Both the position numbers and the translations under genes were made by a program. Shown here in pieces: positions 49,894-57,633 of a stretch of DNA of 57,633 nucleotides. The notes beneath the pieces were generated by a model. It worked only from the letters and a program-made list of their open reading frames with translations, did no database searches and was not told the origin of the DNA. The stretch lies in NCBI RefSeq assembly GCF_963678635.1, contig NW_026971482.1, positions 1 through 57,633 of the forward strand, written 5' to 3'. The DNA is from Symsagittifera roscoffensis (Eukaryota; Xenacoelomorpha; Acoela; Convolutidae). Numbering within the stretch: the stretch's first letter is position 1; each line of letters begins with the position of its first letter.

Positions 49894-50732
49894 GTCTCAT
49901 TTTACTTCTCCATTTTTCATGAGGAAAAAAGCGGGACTTTTCTCAGCGAACAAATGGAGATTGAAATTCTGCTTTTGTCGTTCCCCTGAGGTGGAAGTAG
50001 GTCACAATGGCAAAAAATAACGAGAAAAAAAGTATATTATCCTGCGAGATCGCTTTATACCCCCAATTGCAGAACACTGAGAACTCGCGCTTGCATGTTA
50101 AAAGTTAATGGAACTCGCTCTGATTTAGAAAAAATGCGGAAAACTCCCCCCATAAAGCAAATTATTTTGAATCTTAATAAACGAGATGGAACCGACAAAA
50201 TTACGAAATAATTAAGTTAAGCGTGATGAGATGGGCTAGTTTGAGGCAGCGTGAAGCAGGTTAGAACAGGATGGTAAAAAATGATCGAAATCAGTAGCAA
50301 AAACGGATAATACAGGCGCGTGGAAAAAATGGCAATGAGTAATGTGTTACCATTTTCTGCTCGACTTAAATTGCTTCTCGACTGCAGAATTTTAGTCGAA
50401 AATTTTCGTTTGCTCAATTTTAATAAGTCGACTAGCTCCACTCGGCAACAAAACAGCCGGAAAATAAACTATAATTTATTGCTGATTGTAGCATACAAAA
50501 ATCAAAGGCTAAACAAGGCAGTTGACCATTAGATCAAACCCAATCGTATTTTTTGTTTTGAGGAAAAAATTGATGAAAAACCCCTCGTTTTTATTCAGAA
50601 TTTTGTGTCATTGTCTTAGCATGATAATCAGTTATAAACTATTTGGGTTTCATTTTACATTTCAAACGTAATTTGACATGCGTATTTGCAATTAGATAAG
50701 AACCAAAACAAAAAGACTTGCCTAAAACATGA

Positions 50733-53700
50733 GGTTTTACAATTTTTTCCTAAAACTTGAGATTTGTGCACAAAGAAATTACCGTCTGAAACTTACCATC
50801 TATAGTGTAAAACATTTCCTAATACATAGGGAGACCTATCTGCTATCTTCATCTGGTGAACTTAAGTCGTACGGAAATTTATACACTATCTTAATGCGTG
50901 GTAAATTTGAGAGCAAAGTTTTTTTTGAAGTTGGGGCACAACTTTTTTTCGAAAGTTACAATCTTACTATTTGAAACTCTGAAAGCTACAATCTATCTTA
51001 TTCACTGTTTGTATCACTGTTTGGGAAACCTATTCACTATTCTATCACATGGCTTGCAATCTGGAGTTCTTATTCCTGTTTTAAAACATGGGGGTTTGCA
51101 ACAAACCCCCTCCCCTTGATCGCCTCACTCTTCCACTATTGATATCAACAATTGGTGAAAAAACAGTAAGTGAAAAATTGTTTGTACGGTTGTTCCGCTG
51201 CAACCCCTGCGCTAACTCGAAACAATGTGGTACAATTGCGCTTATTTGTCCGTGCGATTTACTCAAACATTTTCAGCTATCTTAAATCGATCAATTTATA
51301 AATATGACATAAACTAACTTGAGTGTGTGTCCTGATAGTTGAACTGACTCATCTGACTCATTAATCAAATGCTTCAATTTTTTACTGCCATTCGCTGGTA
51401 AGAAGATGCTTGTTGGCAGTCATGAAAAAAGTAGAAATTGAATATGCTTTCATAAAAAATGTTTGTTTTGAAAAGGAGAATTTTGTTTTTCGGATAGAAA
51501 TTCGAGCCTGAATAATAAGCTAGAAAATGCGCAGCAGATACACTCGACCAGCGAGATTGCTGAAGAGCGACAGTTGGAAGTCTTTCACTGCGTAAAACAA
51601 ACGAATTGAGAAAACAAAAAATTTGATTTTTTTTCTCCGACAGGGATTTTAACTTGATCATCCAGAGCGTGGGACAAAATGTATACACTGAAATACGAAA
51701 ATAGTGAAATTGAAAACATGAAATTTTTCAAAAGCTAAATCCGTCTCATTTCAATTCCCCATATTTCATGAGAAAAAAAGAGGGACTTTCCTCAGCGAAG
51801 AAATGGAGATTTAAATTCTGATTTTTGTCTTTCCCCTGAGGTGGAAATAAGTCACAATGGCAAAAAATAACGAGGAAAAAAGTATATTATCCTGCGAGAT
51901 GGCTTTTATACCCCCAATTGTAGAACACTAAAAACTCGCGCTTGCATGTTAAAAAATAATGGAACTCGCGCTGATATAGAAAAAATGCGGAAAACTCACC
52001 CCATAAAGCAATGACTTTTGAATCTTAATAAACGAGATGGAACCGACGAAATTATGAGATAATTAAGTTAAGCGTGATGAGATGGGCTAGTTTGAGGCAA
52101 CTTGAAGCAGGTAAGAACAGGATGGTAAAAAAAAAGATCAAAACCAGTAGCAAAACCGGATAATACAGGCGCCTGGAAAATATGGCAATGAGTAATGTGT
52201 TTCCATTTTGTGCTCGACGTAATTTGCTCCTCGACTGCAGCATTTTAGTCGAGAAAATGCGTTTGCTCAACTTTAATAAGTCGACCAGCTCCATTCGGCA
52301 GCAAACTAGCCGAAAAAAATACTATATTTATAGCTGACTGTGTCATACAGATATCGAAGGCTAAACAGGGCAGTTGACCATTAGATCAAACCCAATCGTA
52401 TTTTTTGTTTTGAGGAAAATATTGATGAAAAACCCCATGTTTTTGTTCAGAATTTTATTTCATTTTCTTAACATGATAATCCTTAATATTTATTTGGATT
52501 TAATTTTTTAATTTAAACGTAATTTGACATGCGTATCTGCAATTAGATAGGAACCAAAACAAAAAGACTTGCCTAAAACGTGAGGTTTTTGCACAAAGAA
52601 ATTACCATCTGAAACTTACCATCTAGAGTGTAAAACAATTCCTAATACATTGGGAGACCTATTTGCTTTCTTCCTGCTGTGAATTTAGGTCGTATGGAAA
52701 TTTATACACTATCTTAATGCGTGGTTAATTTGAGAGCAATTTTTTTTTGAAATTGGGGCACAACTTTTTTTCGAAAGTTACATTCTCACTATCTGAAACT
52801 CTGAAAGCTACAATCTTTCTTAGCACATTGGGAAACCTATTAACTATTCTATCACATGGCTTGCAATCTGGAGTTTTTATTCCTGTTTTAAAACATGGGG
52901 TCTGCAACAATCCCCCTCCCCTTGATTGCCTCACTCTTCCACTATTGATATCAACAATTGGTGAAAAAACTGTAATTAAAAAATTGTTTGTACAGTTCTT
53001 CCACTGTAGACCCTGCGCCAACTCGAAACAAGCTGGTACAATTGTGCTTATTTGACCGACCGATTTACTCAACCATATTCAGCCATCTTAACCCGATAAA
53101 TTTATAAATAAGACAAAAATTAACTCAAAAACAACTTAACTCAATTTTTTTACTGCCAGTCGCTGGTAGGGAGATGCTTGTTGGCAATCATGCAAAAAGT
53201 AGAAAGTGAATATGCTTTCATAAAAAATATTTGTTTTGAAAAGGAGAATTTTGTTTTTTGGATAGAAATTCGAGCCTGAATAATAAGCTAGAAAATGCGC
53301 AGCAGATACACTCGACCAGCGAGATTGCTGGAGAGCGACAGTTGGAAGTCTTTCACTGCGTAAAACAAACGAATTGAGAAAACAAAAAATGTGATTTTTG
53401 TCTCCGACAGGGATTTGAACTTGATCATCCAGAGTGTGGGACAAAATGTTTTCGCTGGAATACGAAAATAGATAAAATGAAAACATGAAATTTTTCAAAA
53501 ACTAAAACCGTCTCATTTTACTTCTCCACTTTTCATGAGGAAAAAAGCGGGACTTTTCTCAGCGAACAAATGGAGATTGAAATTCTGATTTTGTCGTTCC
53601 CCTGAGGTGGAAGTAGGTCACAATGGCAAAAAATAACGAGAAAAAAAGTATATTATCCTGCGAGATGGCTTTTATACCCCCAATTGTAGAACACTAAAAA

Positions 53701-55988
53701 CTCGCGCTTGCACGTTGAAAAATAATGGAACTCGCGCTGATATAGAAAAATTGCGGAAAACTCACCCCATAAAGCAATGAGTTTTGAATCTTAATAAACG
53801 AGATGGAACCGACGAAATTATGAGATAATTAAGTTAAGCGTGATGAGATGGGCTAGTTTGAGGCAACTTGAAGCAGGTAAGAACAGGATGGTAAAAAAAG
53901 ATCAAAACCAGTAGCAAAACCGGATAAAACAGGCGCCTGGAAAATATGGCAATGAGTAATGTGTTTCCATTTTGTGCTCGACTTAATTTGCTCCTCGACT
54001 GCAGCATTACAGTCGAAAAAATGCGTTTGCTCAACTTTAATAAGTCGACCAGCTCCATTCGGCAGCAAACTAGCCGAAAAAAATACTATATTTATAGCTG
54101 ACTGTGTCATACAGATATCGAGGGCTAAACAGGGCAGTTGACCATTAGATCAAACCCAATCGTATTTTTTGTTTTGAGGAAAATATTGATGAAAAACCCC
54201 ATGTTTTTGTTCAGAATTTTATTTCATTTTCTTAACATGATAATCCTTAATATTTATTTGGATTTAATTTTTTAATTTAAACGTAATTTGACATGCGTAT
54301 CTGCAATTAGATAGGAACCAAAACAAAAAGACTTGCCTAAAACGTGAGGTTTTTGCACAAAGTAATTACCATCTGAAACTTACCATCTAGAGTGTAAAAC
54401 AATTCCTAATACATTGGGAGACCTATTTGCTTTCTTCCTGCTGTGAATTTAGGTCGTATGGAAATTTATACACTATCTTAATGCGTGGTTAATTTGAGAG
54501 CAAGTTTTTTTTTGAAATTGGGGCACAACTTTTTTTCGAAAGTTACATTCTCACTATCTGAAACTCTGAAAGCTACAATCTATCTTAGCACATTGGGAAA
54601 CCTATTAACTATTCTATCACATGGCTTGCAATCAGGAGTTCTTATTCCTGTTTTAAAACATGGGGTCTGCAACAATCCCCCTCCCCTTGATTGCCTCACT
54701 CTTCCACTATTGATATCAACAATTGGTGAAAAAACCGTAATTAAAAAATTGTTTGTACAGTTCTTCCACTGTAGACCCTGCGCCAACTCGAAACAAGCTG
54801 GTACAATTGTGCTTATTTGACCGACCGATTTACTCAACCATATTCAGCCATCTTAACCCGATAAATTTATAAATAAGACAAAAATTAACTCAAAAACAAC
54901 TTAACTCAATTTTTTTACTGCCAGTCGCTGGTAGGGAGATGCTTGTTGGCAATCATGCAAAAAGTAGAAAGTGAATATGCTTTCATAAAAAATATTTGTT
55001 TTCAAAAGGAGAATTTTGTTTTTCGGATAGAAATTCGAGCCTGAATAATAAGCCAGAAAATGCGCAGCAGATACACTCGACCAGCGAGATTGCTGGAGAG
55101 CGACAGTTGGAAGTCTTTCACTGCGTAAAACAAACGAATTGAGAAAACCGTCTCATTTTACTTCTCCATTTTTCATGAGGAAAAAAGCGGGACTTTTCTC
55201 AGCGAACAAATGGAGATTGAAATTCTGCTTTTGTCGTTCCCCTGAGGTGGAAGTAGGTCACAATGGCAAAAAATAACGAGAAAAAAAGTATATTATCCTG
55301 CGAGATCGCTTTATACCCCCAATTGCAGAACACTGAGAACTCGCGCTTGCATGTTAAAAGTTAATGGAACTCGCGCTGATTTAGAAAAAATGCGGAAAAC
55401 TCCCCCCATAAAGCAAATTATTTTGAATCTTAATAAACGAGATGGAACCGACAAAATTACGAAATAATTAAGTTAAGCGTGATGAGATGGGCTAGTTTGA
55501 GGCAGCGTGAAGCAGGTTAGAACAGGATGGTAAAAAATGATCGAAATCAGTAGCAAAAACGGATAATACAGGCGCGTGGAAAAAATGGCAATGAGTAATG
55601 TGTTACCATTTTCTGCTCGACTTAAATTGCTTCTCGACTGCAGAATTTTAGTCGAAAATTTTCGTTTGCTCAATTTTAATAAGTCGACTAGCTCCACTCG
55701 GCAACAAAACAGCCGGAAAATAAACTATAATTTATTGCTGATTGTAGCATACAAAAATCAAAGGCTAAACAAGGCAGTTGACCATTAGATCAAACCCAAT
55801 CGTATTTTTTGTTTTGAGGAAAAAATTGATGAAAAACCCCTCGTTTTTATTCAGAATTTTGTGTCATTGTCTTAGCATGATAATCAGTTATAAACTATTT
55901 GGGTTTCATTTTACATTTCAAACGTAATTTGACATGCGTATTTGCAATTAGATAAGAACCAAAACAAAAAGACTTGCCTAAAACATGA
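50733..55988. repeat. Higher-order satellite repeat, copy 2 (about 5,256 bp)
   Basis: Repeats 45478-50732 with the same three-monomer order (landmarks 52072, 53838, 55477) and the same deletion scar. Similarity ends near 55990, where GATTTTTGCAC replaces GATTTGTGCAC and the monomer turns into the type also found at 24893-25095. Confidence 0.9.
51090..51110. repeat. GC-rich hairpin in satellite monomer
   Basis: Exact copy of the 9-bp stem and CAA loop at 45835-45855. Confidence 0.8.
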
Positions 55989-56329
55989 GGTTTTACAATT
56001 TTTTCCTAAAACTTGAGATTTTTGCACAAAGAAATTACCATCTGAAACTTACCATCTAGAGTGTAAAACTTTTCCTAATACATTGGGAGACCTATTTGCT
56101 ATCTTCGTGCTGTGAATTTAAGTCGTATGGAAGTTTATACACTACCTTAATGCGTGGTAAATATGGGAGCAAACTTTTTTTGAAATTGGGCACAACTTTT
56201 TTTTCGGAAGTTACAATCTTACTATCTGAAACTCTGAAAGCTACAACCTATCTTAGCACATTGGGAAACCTATTCACTATTCTATGACATGGCTTGCAAT
56301 CTGGAGTTCTTATTCCTGTTTTAAAACAT

Positions 56330-56350
56330 GGGGGTTTGCAACAAACCCCC
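56330..56350. repeat. GC-rich hairpin in satellite monomer
   Basis: Same 9-bp stem and CAA loop in a monomer outside the higher-order repeat. Confidence 0.8.
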
Positions 56351-57633
56351 TCCCCTTGATCGCCTCACTCTTCCACTATTGATATCAACAATTGGTGAAA
56401 AAACAGTAAGTGAAAAATTGTTTGTACGGTTGTTCCACTGTATCCCCTGCGCTAACTCGAAACAATGTGGTACATTTGCTCTTATTTGACCGTGCGATTT
56501 ACTCAAACATATTCAGCCATCTTAACTCGATCAATTTATAAATATGACAAAAACTAATTTAAGTGGCTGTCTTGAGAGTCGAACTGACTCATCTGATAAT
56601 TTAATCAAACGCTTCAACTTTTTACTGCCAGTCGCTGGCAGGGAGATGCTTGTTGGCAGTCATGAAAAAAAGTAGAAATTGAATATGCTTTCATAAAAAA
56701 TATTTATTTGAAAAAGAGAAATTTGATTCTCGGATAGAAATTCGAGCCTGTATAATAAGCAAGAAAATGCGCAGCAGATACACTCGGCCAGCAACATTGC
56801 TGAAGAGCGACAACTGGAAATCTTTCACTGCTCAAAACAAACGAATTGAGAAAACAAAATGTGATTTTTTGTCTCCGACAGGGATTTGAACTTGATCATC
56901 CAGGGTGTGGGACAAAATGTATACGCTGGAATACAAAAATAGTTAAAATGAAAACATGAATTTTTTTAAAAAGATAAATCCGTCTCATTTTAATTCCCCA
57001 CTTTTCATGAGGAAAAAAGCGGGACTTTTCTCAGCGAACAAATGGAGATTGAAAATCTGATTTTGTCATTCCTCTGAGGTGGAAGTAAGTCACAATGGCA
57101 AAAAAAAACGAGGAAAAAAGTATATTATCCTGCGAGATCGCTTTTATACCCCAATTGCAGAACACTAAAAACTCGCGCTTGCATGTTAAAAGTTAATGGA
57201 ACTCGCACTGCTATTGAAAAAATGCTGAAAACTACCCCCATAGAGTGAACAGCAAAGACTTTCGAATCTTAATAAATGAGATGGAACCGGTAAAACTACG
57301 AAATAATTAAAATAAGCGTGATGAGATGCGGTAGTTTGAGGCAGCGTGAAGCAGGTAAAAACAGGATGGTAAAAATGATCAAAACCAGTAGCAAGACCAG
57401 ATACTACAGGCGCGTGGGAAATCATTGCAATGAGTAAACTGTTTCCATTTTCTGCTCGACTTAAAGTTGCTTCTCGACTGCAGAATTTTAGTCAAAAAGT
57501 TGCTTTTGCTCAACTTTAATAAGACGAGCTCCTCCACACGGCAACGAACGAGCCGACAAATATACTATAACTTATTACTGACTGTAGCATACTGATATCA
57601 AAGGCTAAACAGTTCAGTTGACCATGTTTTTGT

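Larger units (their letters stand above)
45478..50732. repeat. Higher-order satellite repeat, copy 1 (5,255 bp)
   Basis: Three monomers (landmarks 46817, 48583, 50221) that recur as a block 5,255 bp downstream with about one difference per several hundred bases (for example 45672 A versus C; 47538 G versus T). The left edge is near 45478, where similarity to the downstream copy drops. Confidence 0.9.
40102..57633. repeat. Satellite array of about 1.64-1.85 kb monomers
   Basis: Landmark GCGTGATGAGATG (one GTG variant) lies at 40102, 41356, 43168, 44967, 46817, 48583, 50221, 52072, 53838, 55477 and 57316, giving spacings 1254, 1812, 1799, 1850, 1766, 1638, 1851, 1766, 1639 and 1839. Every monomer has a GGCAATGAGTAATGTG-like block, a purine/pyrimidine CCCC-rich hairpin region and a TTCCGCTGTA/CTGCGC block. 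Frames of up to 120 codons occur but fall in different frames and strands between monomers, so I treat the array as non-coding. It runs off the window. Confidence 0.92.

Noticed and set aside
44298-56506. Many ORFs of 60-120 codons in the satellite array
   Set aside because: They repeat with the monomer, shift frame or strand between diverged monomers, overlap each other on both strands, and show no protein-like conservation.
1-57633. Telomeric TTAGGC arrays, rRNA or 5S genes
   Set aside because: No tandem telomere words and no recognisable rRNA core sequence found by eye.

Overview
The window is AT-rich eukaryotic DNA. Coding segments are interrupted by spliceosomal introns with GT starts and pyrimidine-rich CAG ends (TTTTCAG, TTCCAG, TTTACAG types). 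Short introns (58, 67, about 130-260 bp), dense fold-back repeats and a gene pair about 90 bp apart with an acceptor-like site before the second ATG all resemble a nematode genome. I cannot name the species, and another compact metazoan is possible. There is no sign of a bacterial, organellar or viral genome.

Gene island, 1-8,494. Four multi-exon genes are read here. (1) A JmjC-domain protein on +, closest in pattern to the KDM2/KDM7 (PHF8-like) histone demethylases, with its 5' end cut by the window. (2) An unrecognised protein on -, convergent with gene 1, with a degenerate CXXC-like cysteine cluster. (3) An unrecognised protein on +, divergent from gene 2. (4) Immediately downstream, a complete 300-residue SET-domain methyltransferase resembling KMT5A/SET8. 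The family best known for writing H4K20me1 and the family that includes an eraser of that mark (PHF8) therefore lie within 4 kb of each other. The JmjC protein has Met where the usual 2-oxoglutarate-binding Lys is expected. Genes 2 and 3 contain three apparent one-base frameshifts, all near homopolymers, so assembly error or early decay must be separated. Intron 1 of gene 1 holds a fold-back MITE, and the last intron of gene 2 holds a 173-bp tandem repeat of the same family.

Duplicated block, 8,292-41,925. The last about 200 bp of the SET gene and about 16.4 kb downstream occur twice in tandem (8,292-24,918 and 25,299-41,925, offset 17,007 bp), differing only by scattered substitutions and small indels. 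The seam at 24,919-25,298 is a patchwork: a piece identical to 56,048-56,224, then a piece matching 9,036-9,236, then a jump back to 8,292. This is what serial template switching would leave. The second copy carries only the 3' third of the SET gene. Inside the block are small tandem repeats, decayed exons, one 102-codon ORF intact in both copies, and older diverged internal repeats with a spacing of about 3.7 kb.

Satellite array, about 40,100-57,633 (older members also at 23,088-25,095). Monomers of about 1.64-1.85 kb share the landmark GCGTGATGAGATG. From 45,478 to about 55,990 three monomers form a higher-order repeat of 5,255 bp present twice, almost unchanged. Several monomers carry a strong GC-rich hairpin. 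I see no credible gene in the array.
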